Source of the DNA: Chitinophagaceae bacterium
GTDB lineage: Bacteria; Bacteroidota; Bacteroidia; Chitinophagales; Chitinophagaceae
DNA: 64,000 nucleotides
Assembly (NCBI GenBank): GCA_016719015.1
Contig: JADKAZ010000002.1
Location: 434,001 to 498,000 of the forward strand
Direction of reading: 5' to 3'
Part shown: positions 53,279-62,411 of the stretch, piece after piece
Numbering within the stretch: the stretch's first letter is position 1
How the letters are laid out: every line of letters starts with the position of its first letter
The notes under the pieces: model-generated
Database searches by the model: none
The model's input: only the letters and a program-made list of their open reading frames with translations
Told to the model about the DNA's origin: nothing
Program-made: the position numbers and the translations under genes

Positions 53279-53840
53279 TTATATTTTACCGCAATTGCCG
53301 GGTGCTGACAAAGAAGCAGCTGAAGTAGCTAAATTGCTGAAGTGCAAATACTATACAGGTAAACAGGCTTCGATTTCAACTATTAAGCAGCTTGCTGAAA
53401 ATGCTGACCTGCTTTATTTTGCCACCCATGGTGTGTTTGATATGGAGAAGATGCTTGATGGTAGTTTTCTTGCTTTTGCTCCTGACTCGAACGATAAGGG
53501 TGGTTTATGGATGGCAAAAAATATTCAACAGTCCTATCTTACTGCTAAGATGGCTGTATTAAGTGCTTGCCAGACGGGTATCGGAAAAATCTATGATGGC
53601 GGATTTGTAAGTATAGGACAGTCTTTTTTAATTGCTGGTGTACCGCACACTATTACAAGTCTTTGGTCTGTGGATGATAAGAGTACAAAAAATCTGATGT
53701 TACTCTTTATGCAGGAAATGAAAAAACCTGACTACTACTACCCGGCTGGCCAATTACGAAAAGCTATTTTGGAATACCGGAAAAATGATAAAGACATTTC
53801 ACATTGGGCCCCGTTCACTGTTTTTGGGTTTACTTATTGA
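53196..53840 (+). CDS. CHAT (caspase-like) protease domain, C-terminal part of the frameshifted gene
   Basis: 214 residues in this frame; the true protein begins at 52490. CHAT domains are caspase-HetF-type cysteine peptidases. The catalytic dyad is present: His78 in LLYFATHGVFD and Cys125 in VLSACQTGIG. IGQSFLIAGVPHTITSLWSV and HWAPFTVFGFTY are typical closing segments. There is no TPR array in the upstream part, unlike the relative at 57852. Since the N-terminus carries a signal peptide, the protease would act outside the cytoplasm. The intact active site argues for a recent break or a sequencing indel. Confidence 0.78.
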   Translation: MIKWGTEFLETFSSPLIVGNPEYTAAIDYILPQLPGADKEAAEVAKLLKCKYYTGKQASISTIKQLAENADLLYFATHGVFDMEKMLDGSFLAFAPDSNDKGGLWMAKNIQQSYLTAKMAVLSACQTGIGKIYDGGFVSIGQSFLIAGVPHTITSLWSVDDKSTKNLMLLFMQEMKKPDYYYPAGQLRKAILEYRKNDKDISHWAPFTVFGFTY

Positions 53841-54017
53841 TTAAAAAAGAATTTGGTATACTTCTTTATTCTGAATGCCTTATTAGGCAGAAAAGATGTT
53901 TTAATTTATTCGGTTGGTGGAAGAAAATACCAACCGAGGCGAGAAAGAAGTTAGCATGAGGCCAGTATTAAAATGATCAATTTTCCATATATTGTTTTAA
54001 TTATCAACTATTGAAGT

Positions 54018-54581
54018 ATGAGAAAAAGCATATTGGTTAGGATCATGTTTATGTTCATCACGACGCTAGTATTAGAGAAATGTTTGCAAGCCCAGGGCAA
54101 AACAGATTTAGGTAAAGAATTTTACCAGCTTATGCTTGCCTTTCCTGATGGATTTCGGTCAATTAATTCCGGACCTACTTCAAAATATGATAAAGACAGC
54201 ACTCAATGTAACACAAAAGTTCAGATTTCTGGCACGAGTAATAACTTCCTAAAAAGAGAAAAAGGCTTGAAAAGATGGCAATTAGAAGCAAATGTTTTAG
54301 ACGATGAAAATGACCCAATTACTAGAAAGGAATTTGAAGCGATGTTCAACATGTTTCAAAACGCTATCAATAAGATGAATATGCAAGGCATAAAACTTGT
54401 TCGCAGCGATGACTCGATGATTAAAGAAGGTGGCTGCTGGATTATTAAATTAAGCAAATGGCAACTTGATAATTCATTAAAAAATATTGAGTCAAAATAC
54501 CTTCGCTTCACTATAAGACTTGAGATTGTTGATTTTGGCGAAGGCGGTACGGTTCTTCGTATAGTGGTAACCGATCAATAG
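54018..54581 (+). CDS. Hypothetical exported protein
   Basis: 187 residues, unrecognised. Signal-like N-terminus (VRIMFMFITTLVLEKCLQAQ); one Cys in it might suggest a lipoprotein but the lipobox is poor. The mature part is mixed alpha/beta (EFYQLMLAFPDGFRSINSGP, FEAMFNMFQNAINKMNMQGI, YLRFTIRLEIVDFGEGGTVL). It lies between the CHAT gene and dnaK; 177 bp separate it from the CHAT stop, so cotranscription is uncertain. Confidence 0.55.
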   Translation: MRKSILVRIMFMFITTLVLEKCLQAQGKTDLGKEFYQLMLAFPDGFRSINSGPTSKYDKDSTQCNTKVQISGTSNNFLKREKGLKRWQLEANVLDDENDPITRKEFEAMFNMFQNAINKMNMQGIKLVRSDDSMIKEGGCWIIKLSKWQLDNSLKNIESKYLRFTIRLEIVDFGEGGTVLRIVVTDQ

Positions 54582-54617
54582 ACTCAGCAGTTTTTCGGAA
54601 CAAAATCGAGATTAAAT

Positions 54618-54645
54618 AAAAAGCCCCCACGATATTTGCAGGGGC
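54618..54645 (-). terminator. Intrinsic terminator of dnaK
   Basis: GCCCC (54623-54627) with GGGGC (54641-54645) and inner pairs; the minus strand continues TTTTTATTTA. It lies 64 nt after the dnaK stop and faces the hypothetical gene from the other side. Confidence 0.55.
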
Positions 54646-54708
54646 CATCATTAAAATCATTTTGTACTTACTGTTCACCCTTCGATAAACTCAGGGGGAC
54701 ATTTCGGT

Positions 54709-56613
54709 TTACTTCACCTCCTCATACGGCACATCCGTTACATTATCCGTAGCACCTGCACCGGCAGTTTGTTGTCCTGCTCCATCAGCACCGGGTTGTT
54801 GCGGTTGTTCCTGTGTGGCTTTGTACATATCCTCGCTGGCGGCTGTCCATGCAGCATTTAATGCAGCGAGATGTGTATCAATGGCGGGTATATCCTGTGC
54901 CTTATGGGCTTCTTTTAATTTTTCAGCCGCCTGCTCAATGGTGGCTTTTTTATCAGCCGGTATTTTGTCGCCGTATTCCTTCAGTTGTTTTTCTGTCTGG
55001 AATACAAGACTGTCCGCCTGGTTCAGTTTCTCCACTTTTTCTTTCTCTGCTTTATCAGTGGCTTCATTGGCTTTTGCTTCTGCTTTCATTTTTTCCACTT
55101 CTTCTTTGCTTAAGCCAGAGCCTGCTTCAATATGTATCTTTTGTTCTTTACCTGTTCCTTTATCTTTTGCGGTTACATGTAAGATACCGTTAGCATCAAT
55201 GTCGAATATCACTTCGATCTGCGGTACACCTCTTGGTGCCGGTGGTATGCCATCGAGGTTGAAGATGCCGAGGCTCTTATTGTCCTTCGCCATACTCCTC
55301 TCCCCTTGCATCACATGTATCTGTACGCCGGGCTGGTTATCGCTGGCAGTAGAGAACACTTCCGATTTTTTAGTTGGTATAGTTGTGTTAGAAGGGATCA
55401 ATGGTGTCATTACTCCACCCATTGTTTCAATACCGAAAGAAAGCGGTGTTACGTCGAGCAGTAATACATCTTTTATATCACCTGTCATTACCGCACCTTG
55501 TATAGCAGCACCAATGGCAACCACTTCATCAGGATTAACTCCCTTGTGTGGTTTGCGGCCAAAGAATTTTTCTACCAGCTCCTGTACTTTAGGGATACGG
55601 CTGCTACCACCCACCAGTATCACTTCATCAATTTGTGATGCTGTTAATCCTGCATCTTTCAATGCAGCTTCGCAGGGCTTCAGGCAACGGGCAAATAAAT
55701 TATCAGCCAGTGATTCAAATTTTGCACGGCTCAATTTCTTTACTAAGTGCTTAGGCACTCCGTCCACTGCTGTAACGTAGGGAAGATTGATCTCTGTTTC
55801 TGTAGAAGATGACAACTCTACTTTCGCTTTTTCAGCTGCTTCTTTCAAACGCTGTAATGCCATCGGGTCTTTGCGCAAATCAATGGCTTCATCTTTTTTA
55901 AATTCATCGGCCAGCCAGTCCATGATCACTTTATCAAAGTCATCACCACCTAAGTGTGTATCACCATTGGTTGATTTTACTTCGAATACACCATCACCCA
56001 GTTCGAGAACGGAAATATCAAACGTACCACCACCGAGGTCGAATACGGCGATCTTGTGGTCATGCTTGTCTTTATCCAAACCGTAAGCCAGTGCGGCTGC
56101 AGTAGGTTCGTTTACGATACGGCGAACGGTCAACCCGGCAATTTCACCGGCTTCTTTAGTGGCCTGGCGTTGTGCATCGTTGAAGTAAGCAGGCACGGTG
56201 ATAACGGCCTCTGTCACTTCATGACCGAGGTAATCTTCGGCTGTTTTCTTCATTTTTTGCAGCACCATGGCACTGATCTCCTGTGGAGTATATAATCTGC
56301 CATCTATGTCAATCCGTACGGTATTATTGTCACCTTTTGCCACTTTATAGCTCCAGTGGCTGATTTCTTCTGTTACTTCATCAAACTGGCGGCCCATAAA
56401 ACGCTTCACCGAAGCGATGGTATTATGAGGGTTGGTGATAGCCTGGCGTTTGGCCGGGTCACCCACTTTACGTTCGCCATTTTTCAGAAAAGCCACGATG
56501 GACGGGGTTGTACGGCGGCCCTCGTCGTTAGCTATTACCACTGGTTCATTGCCTTCCATGACGGAAACGCAGCTATTGGTGGTTCCTAAGTCAATTCCTA
56601 TAATCTTTGCCAT
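54709..56613 (-). CDS. dnaK: Chaperone protein DnaK (Hsp70)
   Basis: 634 residues, standard length. ATP-driven chaperone working with DnaJ and GrpE. Signatures: IGIDLGTTNSCVSVMEG, IAVFDLGGGTFDISVLELGD and VILVGGSSRIPKVQ, then the substrate-binding domain (LLLDVTPLSFGIETMGG) and a helical lid ending in a Gly/Ala/Gln-rich linker and VPYEEVK, the Bacteroidota form of the EEVD-like tail. dnaJ and grpE are not adjacent. No CIRCE-like inverted repeat seen in the 100 bp upstream. Confidence 0.97.
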   Translation of the reverse strand: MAKIIGIDLGTTNSCVSVMEGNEPVVIANDEGRRTTPSIVAFLKNGERKVGDPAKRQAITNPHNTIASVKRFMGRQFDEVTEEISHWSYKVAKGDNNTVRIDIDGRLYTPQEISAMVLQKMKKTAEDYLGHEVTEAVITVPAYFNDAQRQATKEAGEIAGLTVRRIVNEPTAAALAYGLDKDKHDHKIAVFDLGGGTFDISVLELGDGVFEVKSTNGDTHLGGDDFDKVIMDWLADEFKKDEAIDLRKDPMALQRLKEAAEKAKVELSSSTETEINLPYVTAVDGVPKHLVKKLSRAKFESLADNLFARCLKPCEAALKDAGLTASQIDEVILVGGSSRIPKVQELVEKFFGRKPHKGVNPDEVVAIGAAIQGAVMTGDIKDVLLLDVTPLSFGIETMGGVMTPLIPSNTTIPTKKSEVFSTASDNQPGVQIHVMQGERSMAKDNKSLGIFNLDGIPPAPRGVPQIEVIFDIDANGILHVTAKDKGTGKEQKIHIEAGSGLSKEEVEKMKAEAKANEATDKAEKEKVEKLNQADSLVFQTEKQLKEYGDKIPADKKATIEQAAEKLKEAHKAQDIPAIDTHLAALNAAWTAASEDMYKATQEQPQQPGADGAGQQTAGAGATDNVTDVPYEEVK

Positions 56614-56829
56614 AATGTTATGTTTTAATGGATTCGCTATAAGTAGTCAATCATTATGCCGTTGGGGGTAAATGTGAAAAAATGGCAGTCTTCATCCTAA
56701 TCTTTTCTAAAAGGACAAGCCTTCAATGCAGCGCCATTGACGGTATGGAATATTCATTGGCTCTCCGCCTTATTGTAAAGCAGGGTTGAATAAGATCCTC
56801 CCTTTTAATCAGTTGAGTTTTTTTATGAC

Positions 56830-57534
56830 CTATTTCAGGTTTTGGGTAATTTCTTCTGCGGTCTTGCTGATCTTTTTCAGGATGTTGGAAAGGGTGGACA
56901 TCATTTTGCTCATACGATCCATAGCCATCTGTAATCGTAAAGATTCCATTTCCCCCATTTCACTCATAGAATCGAGGTCGCTTTTTAGTTTTGCAACCAT
57001 GGTATCCATCTCGGCTTTTGAAATGGCTTTCACACGGGAAGTAGTGCGAACAATTTTTATTGAGTCAGGATTCCTACCTTGTTGAAGGGCGATGGTTCTG
57101 CTGCTAAGCAGTTTAAATGAATCAAGTTGTATGGCAGTCATTGTTCTCTGCTGCTGCAATTTTGAAATCAATTCCCGCTGTTTTGTTTTTTGTTCATTCA
57201 GCGTTTTTAATTGATTCAACATTTTTTTTAAATCTTCTTCCTGGTCTTTTGCACAGAGTATCATTACAAGGCCAACGAGTGCTTCGATATCCTGTTTGTC
57301 TGATATGCCCGGTGCTGCATACCGTTCTGCCTGCCTTTTTATATCATCTTCAGTTAAATTTTTTGCTTTTACTTCTGCCGCAGTTGTTCGTACCCAATTT
57401 ACATGACGGGTATTAATACCTGTTATAAGTTTATTAAAGAAAGCTTCTTGCTCAGGGGATAGCTTTGTTTGTGCTGCAGTGTTGACAGAAATAATCAGCC
57501 AACCGAAGAAAAGAAGGTGGCAACTTATTTTCAT
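56830..57534 (-). CDS. Hypothetical exported coiled-coil protein
   Basis: 234 residues from the ATG at 57534 (a TTG two codons earlier is possible). Signal peptide MKISCHLLFFGWLIISVNTAAQ. The rest is almost all helix with heptad patterns (EEDLKKMLNQLKTLNEQKTK, RELISKLQQQRTMTAIQLDS, MDTMVAKLKSDLDSMSEMGE, MDRMSKMMSTLSNILKKISK), so it probably forms a rod or oligomer in the periplasm. No known family recognised. Divergent from the TPR-CHAT gene. Confidence 0.65.
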   Translation of the reverse strand: MKISCHLLFFGWLIISVNTAAQTKLSPEQEAFFNKLITGINTRHVNWVRTTAAEVKAKNLTEDDIKRQAERYAAPGISDKQDIEALVGLVMILCAKDQEEDLKKMLNQLKTLNEQKTKQRELISKLQQQRTMTAIQLDSFKLLSSRTIALQQGRNPDSIKIVRTTSRVKAISKAEMDTMVAKLKSDLDSMSEMGEMESLRLQMAMDRMSKMMSTLSNILKKISKTAEEITQNLK

Positions 57535-57851
57535 TAGCAAAAAGTTTAGCTGTTAAAGTTCTTGTATTTCCATGATTGTTGTTGAAACTTTTTTATGCTT
57601 GTTTCTTTTTGTTATTAAGGAGGAGTCTATATATGATGAATTGTTATAAAATCGTTAGTTACATGATTTTGATATATCTTTCTATTGCACAATGCATTAC
57701 CATTTTATTCCTTTAATACCCTGGTTATGAAAAAGCAGACCGGTTTAACCAGTTTCTATTTTCGTCATTTTATCTCTTTGCTTCTGATCTCCCCTCTTTT
57801 TATTGCTTTTAAAGTGCTGCGCAATCTGAAAAGATCAGCAGAATAAAGACA

Positions 57852-60695
57852 TTGGAAAAAGAAATGATTGCGGCCTATTATCAGAAGGATTTTGATAGGA
57901 TTTTCAATATCGGAGATTCAGCCCTTGTGATTGCCCCGGCAAATAAACGGATATTGGGTTCCTGCTTCGATATTGCATGGAATCAGCAAAAAGACACCAG
58001 TAAAGCCCTTCACTACCTTAAAATAGCTGTTGAACAACATCCATTTGATAAATATTTTGTTACCAATTACAGCTGGCTACTGCTGTTGAATGGGCAGGTG
58101 ATTAAAGCACTTCCGGTTTGTACAAAAGCCTACCACCTGGATCGTTCTTCCGTATCTGCAATTATTAACTATGCCCACTCCATGTCTTTAATGGGCATTA
58201 AGACCCTTGCTTCAGAACTGTACGAAGAAGCCATGGCCCTTACTACCAGTATGGATGCATACCTGCAGAGCCAGGATGCGGATTATGAAATCCTGCACAC
58301 TCTTTACACTGATGCCGGGTTTGATTCAATTCGTTCAGCAGAAAAGAAAAAGATGCAGGCGGCTCTTACTCATTATGCAAATGCCAACAAACTATACAAC
58401 GATTTTGAAGCAAAAAATATAAAGGGTAAGTCAACAAAAAATGAGATCATAACAATTTTAAATGCCGGACTGGAAGTAGAAAAGAAACAAACTCCTCAAC
58501 GGCTAAAAAGGATAAGTAAATACCTGACCACCCTGGGAAATACTATTTATAACACCGGCCAGGTAAAGACTGCTATAAAAAATTACCTGGAAGCTATCCC
58601 AATTAACCTTCAGTTAAAAGATTATGCAGAACTTGGAAAGATATATTACAATGTCGGGGTGATTTATAAAAATATCCGGACACTGGATTCTGCCTATTAT
58701 TATTTTGACGGGGCAGCATACTATTATTCGATGGCGGGTGAAAAATTAGATGAGGCCGGAGCTTACGATGCAATGGCAATGGTGCTAAATATAAACGGTG
58801 AAATGGAAAGGGCTTTGCCGATTATTAAGGATAAGGTAATTCCATTAATGGAAAAGTACAATGCTTACGAAGACATCATAGATGCCTATTTGTTTATGAG
58901 CGACTATTACCGGGATAAAAAACAGGAAGATTCCGTACAATATTATCTTGAAAAGTGTGTGGAAACTGCCAGTATCAATTCTGTCGTAAATGAAAAACTT
59001 GTCACACTTTACAACCAGCTTGCTGTTAATGCCTCCAGGAAGAAAGACTTTTCGACAGCGAAAGCCTACCAGCTTATGGTAGTTGACGCCATTCCTGAAA
59101 GTGAATATATGACGTTGCGAAACCTGCAGGCTCTCCAGGGAACCGGGGTGATTTATTACGCTGAAAAAAACTATGATTCTGCAAAATATTATTTTGAAAA
59201 AGCTATAGAGATATTAAATACAATCCGGGGTACCCTTCCCTTTGACGAGAAGCTGAGATTTCTTTCTGCCAATTCAAGTCTATTTAATTACCTGGCTCTT
59301 TGCCACTATCATTTGGGCAATCAGGCTGGTGTATTCGATGCATTGGAAGAATCCAGGTCATTGGTTTTGCTGGAAAAGATGGGTGGTATGCCTGTTAATA
59401 AAATAAGTCTTGCACAATTGCAGCAAAAAATGAAAGATGATGAGTTATACCTGCTCACCTATTTTTCCAATCCGGATGATACGTTTTCTGAAAAACTGAT
59501 CATGTCTATTGATAAGTATACAACGCAGGTCAAACTGATGTCAGATAGTACTTTCATATTTGGCGGAACCGGGGCAGCTAAAACTTCTCATATTGATACC
59601 ATGTTTACGAACTTTCAAAAATCATGGCAGAACCCGACTGACTCTTCTGAAAATAAATTTCTCAAAAAAACCTTACTGATATTTGCCGTATACATGCAAC
59701 TGGAGCTGGCCAAAGCGTCTGATGCATCAAGAGGATTAAAACCTGAAGAAAAACAAGTAAAAATATCACATTCCAATAATGCCAGGGCCATAGGCTCAGC
59801 ATTTTACCAGGCCTTGATAAAACCCTTTGAGAAGCAACTGGTCAACAAAAAGAAAATAATCATCATACCTGACGGGCAGCTATCATTTGTACCTTTTGAA
59901 ATCCTGCCGGATGACAACGGAAAACATCTTACTGAAAAATATACCATTTCATATCAGCCTTCTATTAAGGTTGCCGATTTACTGGCTAAACGACAGAAGA
60001 CTTACACCGGAACAAAAGTGGTCTTACTGGGTAACCCTGTTTATGCGGAGCTAACTGATACAGACCTTCAATTGGGTGCCAGACCTGCCTATCGTTCTGC
60101 AGAAGCTTACCAATGGAATTATCTGCCGGAAACAAAGACAGAAATTGACTCGATCAGCAAGTATTATAAAGAAGCTACTGTTCTTACCAATGTGGATTGC
60201 ACGGAAGAAAAATTCAAATCATTATTTACCAGTACCACAAACAAATATGCGTTAGTACATTTTGCCACCCACGGACATGTGATTGATAATGACCCCGGCC
60301 TCTCCTCTGTAATACTAAATCAATTGAGTGGTAAAAGAAAAGAGGATGGCTACCTGACAGCAAACGAAATCGAGAAAATGAAGATACCTGCCCAATTGGT
60401 GGTGCTGTCTGCTTGCCAAACGGGTAAAGGAATGCTGATGCAGGGTGAAGGTGTGCAGGGATTATCTTCCTCATTCATGGTAGCAGGGGCCAATTCACTG
60501 ATTGTTTCACTATGGAGTGTGGCTGACAAGAGTACAAGAATTTTTATGCAGGAAGTTTACAAGATTGTTAATAAAGAAGGCTTATCATTTAAGGCAGCCA
60601 TTCAAAAAGTAAAGGGGTTCTTCATTGCCGGAAAGTTCGGGGAAGAATACCAAAAACCTTACTATTGGGCACCGTTTATCTATATTGGTAATTAA
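57852..60695 (+). CDS. Exported TPR-CHAT (caspase-like) protein, signal peptide out of frame
   Basis: 947 residues in this frame from a TTG. The true start is probably the ATG at 57727: its frame encodes a signal peptide (FISLLLISPLFIAF) that ends in the wrong frame near 57808, while this frame has SAAQSEKISRIK just before the TTG, a signal cleavage site. One extra A near TTTTAAAG would join them. TPR repeats fill about 60-470 (AKYYFEKAIEILNTIRGTLP); a CHAT protease domain occupies about 640-947, with His807 in LVHFATHGHVID and Cys855 in VVLSACQTGKG. Likely a periplasmic or surface protease; substrate unknown. The domain order resembles bacterial TPR-CHAT effectors, but those act in the cytoplasm. 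Confidence 0.82.
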   Translation: MEKEMIAAYYQKDFDRIFNIGDSALVIAPANKRILGSCFDIAWNQQKDTSKALHYLKIAVEQHPFDKYFVTNYSWLLLLNGQVIKALPVCTKAYHLDRSSVSAIINYAHSMSLMGIKTLASELYEEAMALTTSMDAYLQSQDADYEILHTLYTDAGFDSIRSAEKKKMQAALTHYANANKLYNDFEAKNIKGKSTKNEIITILNAGLEVEKKQTPQRLKRISKYLTTLGNTIYNTGQVKTAIKNYLEAIPINLQLKDYAELGKIYYNVGVIYKNIRTLDSAYYYFDGAAYYYSMAGEKLDEAGAYDAMAMVLNINGEMERALPIIKDKVIPLMEKYNAYEDIIDAYLFMSDYYRDKKQEDSVQYYLEKCVETASINSVVNEKLVTLYNQLAVNASRKKDFSTAKAYQLMVVDAIPESEYMTLRNLQALQGTGVIYYAEKNYDSAKYYFEKAIEILNTIRGTLPFDEKLRFLSANSSLFNYLALCHYHLGNQAGVFDALEESRSLVLLEKMGGMPVNKISLAQLQQKMKDDELYLLTYFSNPDDTFSEKLIMSIDKYTTQVKLMSDSTFIFGGTGAAKTSHIDTMFTNFQKSWQNPTDSSENKFLKKTLLIFAVYMQLELAKASDASRGLKPEEKQVKISHSNNARAIGSAFYQALIKPFEKQLVNKKKIIIIPDGQLSFVPFEILPDDNGKHLTEKYTISYQPSIKVADLLAKRQKTYTGTKVVLLGNPVYAELTDTDLQLGARPAYRSAEAYQWNYLPETKTEIDSISKYYKEATVLTNVDCTEEKFKSLFTSTTNKYALVHFATHGHVIDNDPGLSSVILNQLSGKRKEDGYLTANEIEKMKIPAQLVVLSACQTGKGMLMQGEGVQGLSSSFMVAGANSLIVSLWSVADKSTRIFMQEVYKIVNKEGLSFKAAIQKVKGFFIAGKFGEEYQKPYYWAPFIYIGN

Positions 60696-60725
60696 CTTTA
60701 GCCGATACACTTTAAATATTCTACT

Positions 60726-61163
60726 ATGGCCAATTCCATAGCTGACAAACTCAGAATCAAACCCCATTCTACCCTGCTGACACTGAATGCCCCGGTTAAT
60801 TTTAAAAAAGGATTGCTGAGCTTACCAGGAGGAGTGAAAATTACTGATGCCGGAAAAGTTTATGACCAGCTGCATTGGTTTGTTATGAATAAAGCCCAGT
60901 TAGAAAAAGAAATGAGTAAAGTGATAAAGCTGGTAAAACCAGAAGTGATAGTGTGGGTGTATTATCCGAAAGTTTCATCAAAGGTTCAAACCGATCTCAC
61001 AAGGGATAAAGGCTGGGATTGTTTACTCGCCGAAGGCGATAAACTCACCTGGATAAGTTTAATGTCATTTGATGGGACCTGGAGTGTATTTGGTTTCCGG
61101 GCAAAGAATGATGCAGATAGAAAGAAAGAAGCAAAACCAAAAAGCAGCAAGAGAGATCTTTAA
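60726..61163 (+). CDS. DUF3052-like domain, probably N-terminal half of a DUF3052-YdeI fusion
   Basis: 145 residues. IADKLRIKPHSTLLTLNAPV and GLLSLPGGVKITDAGKVYDQ resemble the small DUF3052 domain (also found with SRPBCC and YdeI proteins), followed by VIVWVYYPKVSSKVQTDLTR. After FGFRAKND the sequence becomes Lys-rich and stops (KPKSSKRDL), while the adjacent frame carries KKQNQKAAREIFNWV. The Lys-rich poly-A stretch at about 61118-61150 is a likely place for a one-base shift, which would fuse it to the next gene. Confidence 0.65.
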   Translation: MANSIADKLRIKPHSTLLTLNAPVNFKKGLLSLPGGVKITDAGKVYDQLHWFVMNKAQLEKEMSKVIKLVKPEVIVWVYYPKVSSKVQTDLTRDKGWDCLLAEGDKLTWISLMSFDGTWSVFGFRAKNDADRKKEAKPKSSKRDL

Positions 61164-61389
61164 CTGGGTAGATCCGAAAACTAAGGAAGTGAAACTGCCT
61201 GATGACCTTGCTTCCGTATTAAAAAAGAATAAAAAGGGTGCCTCCTTCTTTGATAAACTTTCGTTTACCAATAAGAAAGAATATATAGAATGGATTGTAA
61301 CAGCAAAGACAGAGGAAACAAGAAATGAACGAATAAAAGGAACGATGGAACGGTTAGGCAAAGGATGGAAAAATCCGGCCAACCGCTAA
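61108..61389 (+). CDS. YdeI/OmdA-like protein (bacteriocin-protection family)
   Basis: 93 residues from ATG 61108. The YdeI/OmpD-associated domain: KLPDDLASVLKKNKKGASFF, FTNKKEYIEWIVTAKTEETR and NERIKGTMERLGKGWKNP, with the conserved KKEYIEWI and AK..ETR..R. The start is doubtful because the first codons overlap the DUF3052 frame by 56 bp; it may be the C-terminal half of that protein. Name derives from E. coli peptide-resistance work; role here unknown. Confidence 0.7.
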   Translation: MMQIERKKQNQKAAREIFNWVDPKTKEVKLPDDLASVLKKNKKGASFFDKLSFTNKKEYIEWIVTAKTEETRNERIKGTMERLGKGWKNPANR

Positions 61390-61398
61390 ACAAGACGT

Positions 61399-61836
61399 AT
61401 GAAAGCAATTCGAAAAATTCATCCCGACTTCTCCCCTCTTTTAGAAATGAAAGAGAAAAGCATTATTGACTTGTTTAAAGATGTAAGAGAGTTTATCCTG
61501 GAAATTCATCCTGTCTGTAATGAAATTTTGTATCACACTCATGCATTAACAGCTGTGTTTTCTATTTCAGAAAAGTTATCTGATGCATTTTGTATGATAA
61601 ATATTTATACCAATCATTTAAACTTGGGGTTCAACAAAGGCACATTATTAAAAGATCCTCATAAATTATTAGCCGGAACAGGAAACCTGATACGGCATAT
61701 TCCAATTTCCAGTGCGGCTGATTATAGAAATAAAAAAGTAAAAGACCTGGTAAAAGTGGCGGCTGATTTTGCTGTTAAGGACATGGATAAACCAACTAAA
61801 TCAACCGGGTTAACAATTTCAAAAATCAAAAAATAG
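61399..61836 (+). CDS. DUF1801 domain protein
   Basis: 145 residues. The DUF1801 (YdhG/YjhX-like) pattern is seen in IIDLFKDVREFILEIHPVCN, EILYHTHALTAVFSISEKLS, NLGFNKGTLLKDPHKLLAGT and LIRHIPISSAADYRNKKVKD, the last two being the most conserved. Family function unknown. Only 9 bp separate it from the YdeI-like gene and 1 bp from the GNAT gene, so these form one operon. Confidence 0.8.
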   Translation: MKAIRKIHPDFSPLLEMKEKSIIDLFKDVREFILEIHPVCNEILYHTHALTAVFSISEKLSDAFCMINIYTNHLNLGFNKGTLLKDPHKLLAGTGNLIRHIPISSAADYRNKKVKDLVKVAADFAVKDMDKPTKSTGLTISKIKK

Positions 61837-61837
61837 G

Positions 61838-62290
61838 ATGCTGACTTTAAAAAGAACCAATAGCAGCGATAAAGATTTTCATAAATTAATTGGGCAATTA
61901 GATACATATCTTTTTGTGCAATACGGTCAATTGCAGAGTTTTTATGGGCAATACAATAAAGTTGATAACATACCTACAGCGGTAATTGCTTATATAGAAA
62001 AAGAACCAGCTGGCTGCGGTTGTTTTAAACAGTTTGATGAAAGTGCTGTGGAAATAAAAAGAATGTTTGTTGTAAATGAACATCGGGGAAAAGGGATAGG
62101 CGCTGCTATCCTTACTGAATTAGAAAATTGGGCTGCTGAACTTGGACAAGAAGCTACTGTTTTAGAATTGGGTAATAACCAGCCGGAAGCAATCCGGTTG
62201 TACCAAAAAGCCGGGTTCCGGGTTATCCCGAATTACGGGCAGTATGTGGGTATGGAAACTAGTATTTGTATGAAGAAGGAATTACAATAA
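61838..62290 (+). CDS. GNAT family N-acetyltransferase
   Basis: 150 residues. Acetyl-CoA-binding motif A is VEIKRMFVVNEHRGKGIGAA (the HRGKGIG loop), and the C-terminal motif is LELGNNQPEAIRLYQKAGFR. PAGCGCFKQFDESAVE forms the central strand. Transfers acetyl groups to an amine; substrate unknown. Last gene of the DUF3052-YdeI-DUF1801-GNAT run. Confidence 0.87.
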   Translation: MLTLKRTNSSDKDFHKLIGQLDTYLFVQYGQLQSFYGQYNKVDNIPTAVIAYIEKEPAGCGCFKQFDESAVEIKRMFVVNEHRGKGIGAAILTELENWAAELGQEATVLELGNNQPEAIRLYQKAGFRVIPNYGQYVGMETSICMKKELQ

Positions 62291-62411
62291 GATATCTTCA
62301 CAATTCTTTTTCCTTTCTTTATCTATTTTTACAACATCAGCCGGTAAAACGGGAAGACAATTTGTTTTATTTCCGTCTTATTTTCTTCCCGGCAAAGCAA
62401 TAAAAGATAAC

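Noticed and set aside
52200..53900. Phase-variable homopolymer switch in the CHAT genes
   Set aside because: The runs are only 3-5 bases long, too short for typical slipped-strand phase variation; a sequencing indel is more likely.
57852..60695. TPR-CHAT protein as a CRISPR type III-E (Csx29-like) or gasdermin-linked effector
   Set aside because: No CRISPR array, Cas gene or gasdermin-like gene in the window, and the probable signal peptide places it outside the cytoplasm.
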